The notes below the pieces were generated by a model that saw nothing but the letters and a program-made list of their open reading frames with translations, had not been told where the DNA came from and made no database searches. Below are positions 1-7,039 of a stretch of DNA of 11,888 nucleotides, in pieces. Position 1 is the first letter of the stretch. Each line of letters begins with the position of its first letter. A program made the translations under genes and the position numbers. This DNA is from Clostridia bacterium (lineage in GTDB: Bacteria; Bacillota; Dehalobacteriia; UBA4068): the NCBI GenBank assembly GCA_012515255.1, contig JAAYYR010000039.1:1-11888 (forward strand). Direction: 5' to 3'.

Positions 1-1093
1 ATTTGCTGATAACGATGCCGCGCCCTAAAAAGGCGGAATTCCTTTTATCATAATAGCTGGCATAAAGCGGGTCAAAAGCCGCGCTAACATCGGAGCTGAG
101 CATCCGCGAGGCGGCGAGGCAGCGGCGGAAACCAAGCTCGCTGTATTCGCCTTTGGCTATCATCAGCTCGGCCAGGGTGTTTTCAAAAAATGCGGATTGA
201 GCGCCGGTCGCGCCGACGCTGCCAATCTCCTCTTTATCCACCAAAACGCAGCAGCAGGTGCGCTCCGGCTGCTCCTCCTCAAGCATGGCGATCAGTGAAG
301 CATAAGCGCAGGAGCGGTCGTCATGACCATAGGCCAGGATCATGCTGCGGTCGAAACCGGCTTCCCGGGCGCGGCCGGCAGGTACCACCTCCAGCTCGGC
401 GGAGAGAAAATCTTCTTCTTCGATGCCATATTGCTCCTGCAGGAGCGCCAGAATATTGGCTTTAACCGCGTCTTTTTCCGTATCGGCTAATGGTATGCTG
501 CCGATTAGCAGATCGAGATCTTCGCCTGGTATCACTTTGGCGGCTATTTTTTCCTGCTGCTCGCCCGCCAGATGCACAAGCAAATCAGTAATGCAGAATA
601 CCGGGTCTTGCTCATTTTCGCCGATGCTTATTTCGACCAGGCTGCCGTCTTTTTTGGCGACTACGCCATGGATGGCGAGCGGTATGGTCACCCATTGATA
701 TTTTTTGATGCCGCCATAATAGTGTGTATCCAGATAAGCTTGTCCGCCATCCTCATAAAGGGGATTTTGTTTGACATCGAGGCGGGGTGCGTCAAGATGC
801 GCGCCAAGAATATTCAGTCCCTCAGCCAAGGGGCGGCAGCCGAGATGAAATAGCAGGACTGTTTTACCCATCAGTACGGAGTAAATCTTAGCGCCGGGCG
901 TTAGCTGTTTGCCGGCGGCCACATAGGCGGATAGTTCTTCATAACCCTCGGTCCGGGCCAGCCTAACGGCTTCCTTAACGCATTCGCGCTCGGTTTTGCC
1001 GGCGTCAAGGAAGGCGCGGTAGCCGCGGCTCAATTGTTCCAGTTGCTGTTTTTCTTGCTCATCATAGCCGTTCCAAGCAATTTTTCTTTCCAT
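1..1093 (-). CDS. M18-family aminopeptidase (aspartyl aminopeptidase type), 3' end missing
   Basis: A reading frame opens at the ATG at 1093-1091 and stays open for 364 codons to the left edge, so the C-terminal ~100 residues are outside the window (the family is usually ~430-480 aa). The start is supported by AAGGAG eight bases upstream. The product is a cytosolic, binuclear zinc/cobalt metallopeptidase that removes N-terminal (often acidic) residues from peptides. Visible family motifs: AHLDAPRLDVKQNP at residues 98-111 with metal ligand H99; YYGGIKKYQW at 125-134; GHDDRS at 256-261, with the bridging aspartate; and DKEEIGSVGATGA at 286-298, with the catalytic/metal glutamates. The dinuclear-site histidine expected near the C terminus is not in the window. 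It follows glmS on the same strand after a 77-base gap and may be read through from it. Family assignment is firm; substrate preference is inferred. Confidence 0.93.
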   Translation of the reverse strand, partial: MERKIAWNGYDEQEKQQLEQLSRGYRAFLDAGKTERECVKEAVRLARTEGYEELSAYVAAGKQLTPGAKIYSVLMGKTVLLFHLGCRPLAEGLNILGAHLDAPRLDVKQNPLYEDGGQAYLDTHYYGGIKKYQWVTIPLAIHGVVAKKDGSLVEISIGENEQDPVFCITDLLVHLAGEQQEKIAAKVIPGEDLDLLIGSIPLADTEKDAVKANILALLQEQYGIEEEDFLSAELEVVPAGRAREAGFDRSMILAYGHDDRSCAYASLIAMLEEEQPERTCCCVLVDKEEIGSVGATGAQSAFFENTLAELMIAKGEYSELGFRRCLAASRMLSSDVSAAFDPLYASYYDKRNSAFLGRGIVISK

Positions 1094-1151
1094 ATGATAC
1101 ACTCCTTATCGCGCATGGATGCGGGTTGTAGTTTACCGGCGCCCGCGGCCC

Positions 1152-1176
1152 GGCTAAGCGGATATGCCGCTTAGCC
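1152..1176 (-). terminator. Hairpin spanning the glmS stop codon
   Basis: A perfect 10-bp inverted repeat (1152-1161 with 1167-1176, loop of 5) contains the glmS TAA stop (1173-1171). On the minus strand it is followed by GC-rich sequence, not a T-run, so it is not a textbook intrinsic terminator. It could be a weak terminator, an mRNA-stabilising 3' structure, or an attenuator that lowers expression of the downstream aminopeptidase. The hairpin is directly visible; its function is inferred. Confidence 0.5.
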
Positions 1177-3009
1177 TACGGTGACGCTCTTGGCCAGATT
1201 GCGCGGCTGATCGACGTCGGTTTCTTTAACCACCGCCGCGTAATAGGCGAGGAGCTGCAGTGGCAGATTGGCGAGAATCGGCGCCAGCAGCTCATTGATC
1301 CGGGGGATAAGCAGGGTCTCCTTGCAGGCGCGGATCACATCGGTGCAGTCTTGATACGTGACGCCAATGATATGGGCTTTGCGCGCATGCAGCTCCTGAA
1401 TATTGCTGATCATCTTGGGGATGATTTTGCTTTGGGTACATAAAGCCAGCACCGGTACATCAGGCACGATCAGGGCGATAGTGCCGTGCTTTAATTCGCC
1501 CGCTGCATAGGCCTCGGCATGGATATAGGAAATCTCTTTTAATTTCAGCGCGCCTTCCATGGCTACCGAAGCGTCAAGGCCGCGGCCGATGAAGAAAGCG
1601 TCCTGCCAGGGGCCAAAATCGAGCGCCAGCCGGAAGATCTGCGCTTCCAGCTCGCTGATGACAGTTTGCGCCAGCTCCGGCGTACGCGCCAGATCGGCGA
1701 TTAGCGCCGCGGCTTCTGCCTGGTCAAGGCGGCCGCGCAGCCGCGCCATATGCAAAGTGAGCATATATAGCACCGCAAGCTGGGTGGTATAGGCTTTGGT
1801 GGAAGCGACGGCGATTTCCGGACCGGCATGGGTGTAAAGCACCGCGTCGGCCTCACGGGCCAGGGTGCTGTCCAGCACATTGCAGATAGCGAGCGTAAAG
1901 GCGCCGGCTTCCTGGCATTTGCGCATGGCAAGGATGGTGTCATAAGTTTCGCCGGATTGGGAGATGATCACGGCCAGGCTGGTTTCGTCGATGATCACGT
2001 CCCGGGTCTGGAATTCCGACGCCACCTCGGCGACAGTAGGCAGGCGTAATATTTTCTCCATGGCGTGGCGGCCGATCAATCCGGCATGATAGGCGGTGCC
2101 GCAGGCTACCAGATGGATATTTTTGATTGCTGCCAGTTTCTCGTCTATGGCCTGATCGAATTCCTTGAAAATGATGCGCGTTCCATCGGCGCTGATGCGG
2201 CCCTGCAATGTTCGTTTCAAGGCATGTGGCTGCTCATGGATTTCTTTGAGCATGAAATGCTCGTAGCCGCCTTTTTGCGCCGAAGCTTTATCCCAGTCGA
2301 TGACGCTGATCTCGCGCTCTACCAGTTGGCCATGATTATAAATTTTTATTCCCTCAAGGGTGATATCGGCGATATCATCGTTTTTTAAGATAATCATGCG
2401 ATGCGTATGCTCGACGAGGGCCGACATATCGCAGGCGAGAAAATACTCGCCCTCGCCTAAGCCGATAATTAGCGGATTATCAAGTCTGGCGCAGATGAGG
2501 CGGTTATCATCTTGGGCGGAAAGCACGGCCATGGCATAGTAGCCTTCCACTGTTTCCGTCATTTTCGTTACCGCTTGCAGCAGATCGCAGCCCTGACCGC
2601 GGAATTCCTCGATCAGATGGGGCAGTACTTCGGTATCGGTCTGAGAGGTGAATGTATGGCCCCGGCGGCTGAGGTCGTCGCGCAGTTCCTGGTAGTTTTC
2701 AATCACGCCATTATGCACGACCGCCAGCCCGCCTCCGCAATCTATCTGGGGGTGGGCATTATTATCATCTGGTTTGCCATGCGTGGCCCAGCGGGTGTGT
2801 CCGATACCCATGGTGGCCGCGCTTAGAGTTGCGCCGATCTTTTTTTCCAGGTCGGCAATCTTGCCTTTGGAGCGGGTAAGGCAGATTTGTCCTTGCTCCA
2901 AAACGGCGATACCCGCCGAATCATAGCCCCGATATTCCTGGGCTTTCAAACCTTCAAGCAGAATAGGCATAGCTGTTCTCGGACCCAGATATCCAATAAT
3001 ACCGCACAT
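1171..3009 (-). CDS. glmS: Glutamine--fructose-6-phosphate aminotransferase (isomerizing)
   Basis: GlmS makes glucosamine-6-phosphate from fructose-6-phosphate and glutamine, the first committed step to UDP-GlcNAc for peptidoglycan and other wall polymers; it acts in the cytosol. The 612-aa length is normal (~600-610). The N-terminal Ntn-type glutaminase domain (about 2-215) starts MCGIIGY, where Cys2 becomes the nucleophile after Met removal, and carries HTRWATHG, HNGVIENY and TDTEV. Two SIS sugar-isomerase domains follow: the first with VACGTAYHAG, SQSGETYDT and AVASTKAYTTQ, the second with GRGLDASVAMEGALKLKEISY and HAEAYAAGELKHG. The C-terminal DVDQPRNLAKSVTV tail is near-identical to the family consensus. 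The ATG at 3009-3007 has GGAGG seven bases upstream. It is divergent from the PH-domain gene pair. No glmS ribozyme is apparent in the short leader, so the glucosamine-6-phosphate self-cleaving control known in Bacillus seems absent. Confidence 0.98.
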   Translation of the reverse strand: MCGIIGYLGPRTAMPILLEGLKAQEYRGYDSAGIAVLEQGQICLTRSKGKIADLEKKIGATLSAATMGIGHTRWATHGKPDDNNAHPQIDCGGGLAVVHNGVIENYQELRDDLSRRGHTFTSQTDTEVLPHLIEEFRGQGCDLLQAVTKMTETVEGYYAMAVLSAQDDNRLICARLDNPLIIGLGEGEYFLACDMSALVEHTHRMIILKNDDIADITLEGIKIYNHGQLVEREISVIDWDKASAQKGGYEHFMLKEIHEQPHALKRTLQGRISADGTRIIFKEFDQAIDEKLAAIKNIHLVACGTAYHAGLIGRHAMEKILRLPTVAEVASEFQTRDVIIDETSLAVIISQSGETYDTILAMRKCQEAGAFTLAICNVLDSTLAREADAVLYTHAGPEIAVASTKAYTTQLAVLYMLTLHMARLRGRLDQAEAAALIADLARTPELAQTVISELEAQIFRLALDFGPWQDAFFIGRGLDASVAMEGALKLKEISYIHAEAYAAGELKHGTIALIVPDVPVLALCTQSKIIPKMISNIQELHARKAHIIGVTYQDCTDVIRACKETLLIPRINELLAPILANLPLQLLAYYAAVVKETDVDQPRNLAKSVTVG

Positions 3010-3092
3010 GGTATGTCCTCCATTATTAGGTGAAAGAGGTTAGTTACGCTGCTTGTATGTATTCGACTTATTTATTCCTTCTCCTGTCTGTT

Positions 3093-3120
3093 ATTGTATT
3101 CCCACAGGGTGTGGATTATA
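3093..3120 (-). promoter_or_regulatory. Candidate sigma-A promoter for glmS
   Basis: Read on the minus strand there is TTATAA (complement of 3116-3121) as a 4/6 match to the -35 box, a 17-base spacer, and TACAAT (complement of 3093-3098) as a 5/6 match to the -10 box. Transcription would start near 3086, giving a leader of about 77 bases. The spacer contains CCACA-CCC-TGTGG, a small inverted repeat that could be an operator or just chance. The match is visible; its use is inferred. Confidence 0.4.
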
Positions 3121-3122
3121 AT
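3094..3122 (+). promoter_or_regulatory. Candidate sigma-A promoter for the PH-domain gene pair
   Basis: TATAAT at 3117-3122 is a perfect -10 box, with TTGTAT at 3094-3099 as a weak -35 (3/6) at the ideal 17-base spacing. The predicted start near 3129 falls on the ribosome binding site (GGGGTG, 3129-3134) of the gene at 3140, so the leader would be only about 11 bases. It overlaps the minus-strand glmS promoter candidate, so the two would compete. Confidence 0.4.
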
Positions 3123-3139
3123 GGTGCCGGGGTGATGAA

Positions 3140-3706
3140 ATGGTGATTCGAGAGGAAGAATTCCGCAATCTAGCGCCCGAAGCGCGCAAATGCATGTTTA
3201 CCACGGCCTTGGCGCTCGTCGCTTTTTTTCTTTTAGCCGCGGCCTTGACCTGGATAATTCTTAGGCTACAGGGTTTGGTTCTGCCGCTTTGGGGAGATTT
3301 GCTTTTTCTGTCCTGGGCCTTATTATGGCTGATTTATCTTTTTGTCGCGCCGGCCATTCGCTATCGCCGCTACCGCTATTTGATCGATAAAGAAAAGGTT
3401 GTGGTGCGCGAAGGGCTGCTTTTTATCACCATGAAATTCGCTCCCATAGAAAGACTGCATCAGATCACCGTCAAAAGCGGGCCGATCGATCGCCTCTACG
3501 GCCTGGCTCGGGTAATCGCCACTACGGCGGGCGGTATTGTGGCGATCAGCTTTTTGCCGCGGCAAGAAGCGGAAGAGATCGCCGATATGCTGCAGGCTAA
3601 AGTGCGCTATATACTCAAACAACAGGGTGTTAGCCTCTCCGGCCTGGACGAAACGAATGCGGCGGGCGCTACAAAGGCCGCCTGTGCGGGGGATGATGAT
3701 GACTAA
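3140..3706 (+). CDS. PH domain-containing membrane protein, YdbS-like (bPH2)
   Basis: A 188-aa small membrane protein of the YdbS/DUF304 kind. Two hydrophobic segments (about 19-42 and 51-74) are followed by one bacterial PH (bPH2) domain at about 79-165, with the family-typical pattern YRYLIDKEKVVVREG, then PIERLHQITVKSGPIDRLYGLARV. The C-terminal ~20 residues look unstructured and end GDDDD, which is the overlap with the next gene read in another frame. The function of YdbS proteins is not well established; in Bacillus, ydbS/ydbT have been tied to protection against certain bacteriocins, which may or may not apply here. The ATG is preceded by GGGGTG with five bases between. The gene overlaps and precedes a YdbT-like gene, as in most relatives, which suggests a joint complex. 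Family is confident; role unknown. Confidence 0.85.
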   Translation: MVIREEEFRNLAPEARKCMFTTALALVAFFLLAAALTWIILRLQGLVLPLWGDLLFLSWALLWLIYLFVAPAIRYRRYRYLIDKEKVVVREGLLFITMKFAPIERLHQITVKSGPIDRLYGLARVIATTAGGIVAISFLPRQEAEEIADMLQAKVRYILKQQGVSLSGLDETNAAGATKAACAGDDDD

Positions 3707-5183
3707 ACGGCGCTGCCATTATTCCATGTTTATTATCAGCACCATCAAGAGCATTTGGGCTGTGCTGACCGCGATCATTTTTTTCCTCATCGACGCCGGT
3801 CTTAGCCGCGATATGCTGTCCGGCATGAGCAGAACCCAAATCCTCATCTTTGTCGCTTTGCTCGCAATGGCCTTGTTGGTGCTAATAGTTAATTTTCTGC
3901 GTTGGCGTAAAACTTTCGTCTATGTTGAGGGCGATAATTTTGTCGTTGACCGCCGTACCATCAACCGCAGCAAATCCACGGTCAAATTATCCACCATTGC
4001 AGCGGTCAATGTGCGGCAGGGCTTGCTGGAGCGGCTTTTTGGCAGCTATCGCCTGCAGCTTGACATCAATTCCGCCGCCACGGCCAATAAAACCGATTTT
4101 GACCTGGTTTTTACCAAGCGGGAAGCCCATGCTTTGCGCGCCAGGCTGATCGCGGATAGCGGGCAACAGGCAGCGGCGCCGGGATTGTCTGCGGGAGGGG
4201 AGAGGGGCGGCGACCAGCTATGTCAGGCAATGGAGAGCGCGCCCGCCGCCGATATGCTTTGCGCTTTTAGTTTCAGCCAGGTGATGCGTCATTGTTTGCT
4301 CAGCCTGCAGGTTAGCGGTATCTTTTTTGCCGCTATCGGTATCGGCGGCTGGTTTTGGAACAGCGGCGCGACAGCGGGCGCGCAAATTTCTAGCCTCGCT
4401 TTGCTGATGGCTTTTCTGCCGCCGCTATATCAGATGGTCACGCCCTTTTTCCGGTACCAGAATTTCCGGGTGCTGAAGCGCGGCGGCTATTTGGAGGTAA
4501 CATATGGCCTAATCGCAACACAGCATTATTCCCTGCCTCTTGATAAGACCAATGCCATTATTATCCGCCGCCCCATGCTGGCTCGTTTTTTTGGCCTGTG
4601 CAGCGGCGAGATCGTCAATGTCGGCATGGGCGACGCCAAGGAGAATCAGGCGCCGCTTTTTTGCCTTCTGACGACGCCCGCCGAACTGCGCCGGGTGATC
4701 GCCGCTATTGCGCCCGCCTTTGCCGAGACTGCCGAGGGGGGCCGTGCCTGGCCCTTACCGCGCTCGCCGCGCCAAGCGCTGTTGCCGGCGCTCATTTCCT
4801 GGGGGCTGCCGGGTTTAGCCGCGCTGCTTATCGGCATTATCTGGGGTAAATGGTGGGCCGGCGCCGCTGTCTGTGTTTTGCTGCTGCTTGCGGGCTATCT
4901 GCAATGGCGCACCAAAGAGCTGGTTTTGCTCACGGATAAAATCGGCATCAGCAGCGGCATATTTGCCAAGCGCAGCATTACCGCAGATTATGCCAAGCTG
5001 CAATGCCTGACCCGCAAGCAAGGGCCAATCAGCCGCTACCTGGGCTTGAGCCGCGGTAGCGTCACCATGCTGGCGCAGAGCAATAATCTGCTTAATCCTA
5101 TCGGCTATTTTCCAAGCAGCCAATTCGACCGTATCGGCGAGGAGATGGTGCGCGCCGGTGAGCATAAACGCGGCGCTGTTTGA
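3693..5183 (+). CDS. PH domain-containing membrane protein, YdbT-like, three bPH2 units
   Basis: About 496 aa, the usual size for YdbT-like proteins. It is built as repeats of a two-helix membrane hairpin plus a bPH2 domain: membrane segments at about 13-33 and 49-69 then PH unit 1 (74-150); segments at about 200-222 and 232-250 then PH unit 2 (256-335); segments at about 366-386 and 389-405 then PH unit 3 (409-490). Each unit repeats the pattern of a conserved strand followed by LxRxxGxxxG-like turns (LLERLFGSYRL, MLARFFGLCSGE, PISRYLGLSRGS). The frame is open from 3537, but residues before 3693 do not resemble the family and overlap the previous gene. Three ATGs in a row (3693, 3696, 3699) can start translation; the GGGGG at 3688-3692 is best spaced for 3699. 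It overlaps the upstream gene by 8-14 bases, implying coupled translation. Two hairpin terminators follow. Confidence 0.85.
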   Translation: MMMTKRRCHYSMFIISTIKSIWAVLTAIIFFLIDAGLSRDMLSGMSRTQILIFVALLAMALLVLIVNFLRWRKTFVYVEGDNFVVDRRTINRSKSTVKLSTIAAVNVRQGLLERLFGSYRLQLDINSAATANKTDFDLVFTKREAHALRARLIADSGQQAAAPGLSAGGERGGDQLCQAMESAPAADMLCAFSFSQVMRHCLLSLQVSGIFFAAIGIGGWFWNSGATAGAQISSLALLMAFLPPLYQMVTPFFRYQNFRVLKRGGYLEVTYGLIATQHYSLPLDKTNAIIIRRPMLARFFGLCSGEIVNVGMGDAKENQAPLFCLLTTPAELRRVIAAIAPAFAETAEGGRAWPLPRSPRQALLPALISWGLPGLAALLIGIIWGKWWAGAAVCVLLLLAGYLQWRTKELVLLTDKIGISSGIFAKRSITADYAKLQCLTRKQGPISRYLGLSRGSVTMLAQSNNLLNPIGYFPSSQFDRIGEEMVRAGEHKRGAV

Positions 5184-5194
5184 CGGCCATATCT

Positions 5195-5223
5195 GCCGCC
5201 CTTGTCCCTGGACGCGGCTTTTT
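5195..5223 (+). terminator. First of two tandem terminators after the ydbS/ydbT-like pair
   Basis: GCCGC (5195-5199) pairs with GCGGC (5214-5218), and inside it GTCC (5204-5207) can pair with GGAC (5210-5213), with a four-base bulge on the left arm. Five Ts (5219-5223) follow directly, as in an intrinsic terminator for plus-strand transcripts. It begins 12 bases after the stop codon. Confidence 0.55.
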
Positions 5224-5240
5224 CAATTATATGTAGTGCC

Positions 5241-5277
5241 GCCCCGGTGAGGATTTTCTCTTGCCGGGGCTGTTTTC
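5241..5277 (+). terminator. Second tandem terminator, between convergent genes
   Basis: A 7-bp GC-rich stem (GCCCCGG at 5241-5247 with CCGGGGC at 5264-5270) is extended by GAG/CTC inside the loop and followed by TGTTTT. It serves plus-strand transcripts before the minus-strand DUF4363 gene begins. On the minus strand the hairpin has no T-run after it, so it is at best a weak terminator for the convergent gene. Confidence 0.65.
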
Positions 5278-5280
5278 GCT

Positions 5281-5664
5281 CTAGAAAATATTTTGCAGAT
5301 CCGCTTTTTCGCTTTCCGGCACATGGCGCAGGAAATAAATTAGGGTCGCCAGCTCCTTTGCCGTTTGCTCGGCGTTTTGCCGCTCCAGCATCACCCGCAT
5401 ATCGACGAAGCCATGCTCGATATCGCGCATCGACCCATGATCGACGATCATCCGCCACAGCTTTGATACTTCCTGCCATTTGCGCTCGGCGGCCTGTAAG
5501 CGCTCCCTGCCTTGCGCCCAGTCGCCGGCAGCCATTGCCTTGTCTATCGGCTGCAGTTCGGCACAGATCTCATTAGAAGTGCTGGTCAAATACAATTGGG
5601 AAAAAATACATAGCGCCAGCACAAGAATCAGGCCCGCCATAAGGATGCAAATTAGTCTTGTCAT
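5281..5664 (-). CDS. DUF4363 family protein
   Basis: A 127-aa protein with one N-terminal hydrophobic segment (about 4-26, a signal anchor or uncleaved signal) and a predicted all-helical, charged remainder outside the membrane. The spacing of W (62, 69), the DHxxMxDIE stretch and the C-terminal NIF fit DUF4363, a family of unknown function in spore-forming Clostridia-type bacteria. Its ATG overlaps the stop of the DUF421 gene by four bases (ATGA), so translation is coupled; GGGAGGG lies just upstream as ribosome binding site. Together with the neighbour it is divergent from spoVAC, which suggests a role at the spore inner membrane. That role is inferred from position only. Family call is good; molecular function unknown. 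Confidence 0.8.
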   Translation of the reverse strand: MTRLICILMAGLILVLALCIFSQLYLTSTSNEICAELQPIDKAMAAGDWAQGRERLQAAERKWQEVSKLWRMIVDHGSMRDIEHGFVDMRVMLERQNAEQTAKELATLIYFLRHVPESEKADLQNIF

Positions 5665-6356
5665 TGCCCTCCCTCCCGTCGTCTTTGGTTTTTTTTCTGG
5701 GCGAAGACTACGCCGCTTTCATCGATGCCGGCTACAAAAACCGCGGCAAAGCGCCGCAATCCTAGCCCCTGTAATTGTCGATCCAGCCATTGCTCATCAT
5801 AACCCAGGGCCTTTAGAGCCCGTTGATTGATATGGCCGTCGAGAATCAGCAGCGCGCCCATGATTTCCTTGGGCGGCGCAGGCTCGACGTCGCCGAGTTG
5901 CAGAGGCCTTTTCGCGGTTTTCGGCATGATGGAAAGCTGGCCGTTTGTTTCCATTATCGCATTTTCTACCGCGGAAATATCAAAATAGCCCTGGGCGCGG
6001 CACATCTCCTGCAAATCATTAAGATTAAGGCGCAGCTTCAGCATATTGCCTTGTTGGATTACGCCCTTGCGGATCACTAAAACCGGCCGACCGCAGAAAA
6101 AAGCGCGGCATTTCTCGCTTTTGAGGTTGAGGATGGAAAGGCTGATCTGCAAAATCGTGATCGTGGCGATGGGAATAAGGCTGTTGGCTAAAGTGACGCC
6201 GGTGTTTTGCATCGCCAGCGACGCCATATCGGAGATAATCAGAATGACCACAAACTCAAAAGGCTGTAATTGCCCCAGTTCCCGTTTGCCCATGGCGCGC
6301 ATGGCAAAAAGGGTGAGAAAATAAAGCAAAACCGCTCGGATTAATAGGATTAGCAT
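5661..6356 (-). CDS. DUF421 (YetF-type) membrane protein
   Basis: 231 aa from the ATG at 6356-6354. An in-frame GTG at 6371 would add five residues, but the GGGAGG ribosome binding site (complement of 6361-6366) lies between the two, so the ATG is the better start. Residues 1-20 and 31-46 and about 55-77 form membrane helices; GKRELGQLQPFEFVV (23-37) is the DUF421 signature. Residues ~85-142 form the conserved soluble YetF domain (GRPVLVIRKGVI, then LNLNDLQEMCRAQGYFDISAVENAIMETNG without breaks). The C-terminal ~70 residues are less conserved and end very basic. DUF421 proteins are spore inner-membrane proteins in Bacillus; the version on the mobile spoVA operon (2Duf) raises spore wet-heat resistance and slows germination. 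Divergence from spoVAC here fits that. The exact activity is unknown. Confidence 0.9.
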   Translation of the reverse strand: MLILLIRAVLLYFLTLFAMRAMGKRELGQLQPFEFVVILIISDMASLAMQNTGVTLANSLIPIATITILQISLSILNLKSEKCRAFFCGRPVLVIRKGVIQQGNMLKLRLNLNDLQEMCRAQGYFDISAVENAIMETNGQLSIMPKTAKRPLQLGDVEPAPPKEIMGALLILDGHINQRALKALGYDEQWLDRQLQGLGLRRFAAVFVAGIDESGVVFAQKKNQRRREGGQ

Positions 6357-6418
6357 AGAACCTCCCGACACAGCTTCTTTGATCGCTTGCCATAGTGTTA
6401 GCGAATTGCGCCGCGATT

Positions 6419-6448
6419 ATGAATGAACATAGCCGGTTTTACGCATAC
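6419..6448 (-). promoter_or_regulatory. Possible sigma-G-type promoter for the DUF421-DUF4363 pair
   Basis: Minus strand: GTATG (complement of 6444-6448) fits the sigma-G -35 consensus GHATR, followed by an 18-base spacer and CATTCAT (complement of 6419-6425), a 5/7 match to CATNHTA. It uses the same bases as the plus-strand promoter in mirror image. The start would be near 6412, a leader of about 55 bases. The -10 match is weak, so this is tentative. Confidence 0.25.
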
Positions 6449-6450
6449 TG
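6421..6450 (+). promoter_or_regulatory. Candidate sigma-G (forespore) promoter for spoVAC-AD-AE
   Basis: GAATG (6421-6425) fits the sigma-G -35 consensus GHATR. An 18-base spacer, the preferred length, leads to CATACTG (6444-6450), a 6/7 match to the -10 consensus CATNHTA. The start would be near 6457, about 55 bases before spoVAC. In Bacillus the spoVA operon is transcribed by sigma-G in the forespore, so both location and sequence agree. No good sigma-A promoter was seen here. Confidence 0.6.
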
Positions 6451-6474
6451 CTGCAGTACGACTGCATAAGCAGT
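6447..6474 (+). repeat. Inverted repeat over the predicted spoVA transcription start
   Basis: ACTGCT (6447-6452) pairs with AGCAGT (6469-6474), and GCAGT (6453-6457) with ACTGC (6461-6465). This leaves a 3-base loop (ACG) and a 3-base bulge (ATA): 11 pairs in total. It overlaps the -10 end and the first bases of the predicted transcript, where an operator would block transcription. It could alternatively fold in the mRNA leader. Structure visible; function unknown. Confidence 0.5.
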
Positions 6475-6511
6475 TTTGCGCTGTGAAAAAATAGTGGTTG
6501 AGGAGAAAATT

Positions 6512-6967
6512 ATGGCCGGTAAACCGCAAGCGGCGGCATGGTATCAAGTGATTGTCCAAAGGCATACCCCGCCTAAAAAATTGGCGCGCAATTGCCTGAC
6601 CGCATTCATCGGCGGCGGCGCTTTATGCGCCCTGGCGCAGGCGGCGCTTTTTAGTCTGATGCATTTTGCCGATATGGCTGAAAAGGACGCGAGCACTGTC
6701 GTCTTGACCGGCGTGATTTTTCTTACCGCCCTTTGTACCGGTTTGGGCATTTATGATCATGCCGGACAAAAGCTGGGGGCGGGGCTGGCGGTGCCAATCA
6801 GCGGTTTTGCCAATTCCGTCGCCGCCTCCATGATGGAGCATCGCAGCGAGGGCTATGTCCTGGGCAGCGGCTGCAATAGCTTTAAGCTGGCAGGGGCCGT
6901 AGTGGTATTTGGCATTATTTCCGCCTTCGGCGTGGCTTTGATCCTGATGTTCCTGGGGAAAATCTGA
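6512..6967 (+). CDS. spoVAC: Stage V sporulation protein AC
   Basis: SpoVAC is an integral spore inner-membrane protein that forms the mechanosensitive-type channel through which dipicolinic acid (Ca-DPA) enters the developing forespore and leaves during germination. 151 aa, matching the family (~150). The start is set by GAGGAG six bases before the ATG at 6512; the frame extends upstream to 6476 but without family similarity. Membrane segments lie at about 25-47, 56-77, perhaps 82-97, and 127-149. Family landmarks: a Pro-Pro-Lys-Lys stretch before the first helix (20-23), GLGIYDHAGQKLGAGLAVPISGFANS in the middle, and EGYVLGSGCNSFKLAG before the last helix. First gene of the spoVAC-AD-AE operon; 72 bases separate it from spoVAD. 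Confidence 0.95.
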   Translation: MAGKPQAAAWYQVIVQRHTPPKKLARNCLTAFIGGGALCALAQAALFSLMHFADMAEKDASTVVLTGVIFLTALCTGLGIYDHAGQKLGAGLAVPISGFANSVAASMMEHRSEGYVLGSGCNSFKLAGAVVVFGIISAFGVALILMFLGKI

Positions 6968-7005
6968 GCACTGTAGCTCATCAAAACGGTATCAGGGGCA
7001 GTGCT
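6967..7005 (+). repeat. Inverted repeat in the spoVAC-spoVAD gap
   Basis: AGCACTG (6967-6973) and CAGTGCT (6999-7005) can pair across a 25-base loop, directly after the spoVAC stop. A competing shorter pairing is TGAGC (6965-6969) with GCTCA (6976-6980). No T-run follows, so it is not a terminator. It could tune mRNA stability within the operon, or be chance. Confidence 0.3.
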
Positions 7006-7039
7006 AAGCTGGTTGAATACGCCGGAAATGGAGAAGAAT

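Noticed and set aside
190..853. Three plus-strand open frames (91, 118 and 93 codons)
   Set aside because: They lie antisense to the aminopeptidase, have no ribosome binding sites, and give low-complexity Arg/Ser-rich or unrecognisable products; the minus-strand frame carries clear M18 motifs.
3062..3068. TTCGACT as a minus-strand Spo0A box in the glmS leader
   Set aside because: One mismatch, downstream of the predicted start and without a paired site; such 6/7 matches are expected by chance in this length of sequence.
3010..3139. Possible glmS ribozyme in the glmS leader
   Set aside because: The gap is only 130 bases, shared with a divergent promoter, and the conserved glmS ribozyme core near the cleavage site and its pseudoknots are not recognisable.
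3537..3692. Upstream extension of the ydbT-like frame
   Set aside because: It overlaps the conserved PH domain of the previous gene and encodes a basic stretch unlike the family; the ATG cluster at 3693-3701 fits membrane topology and operon spacing.
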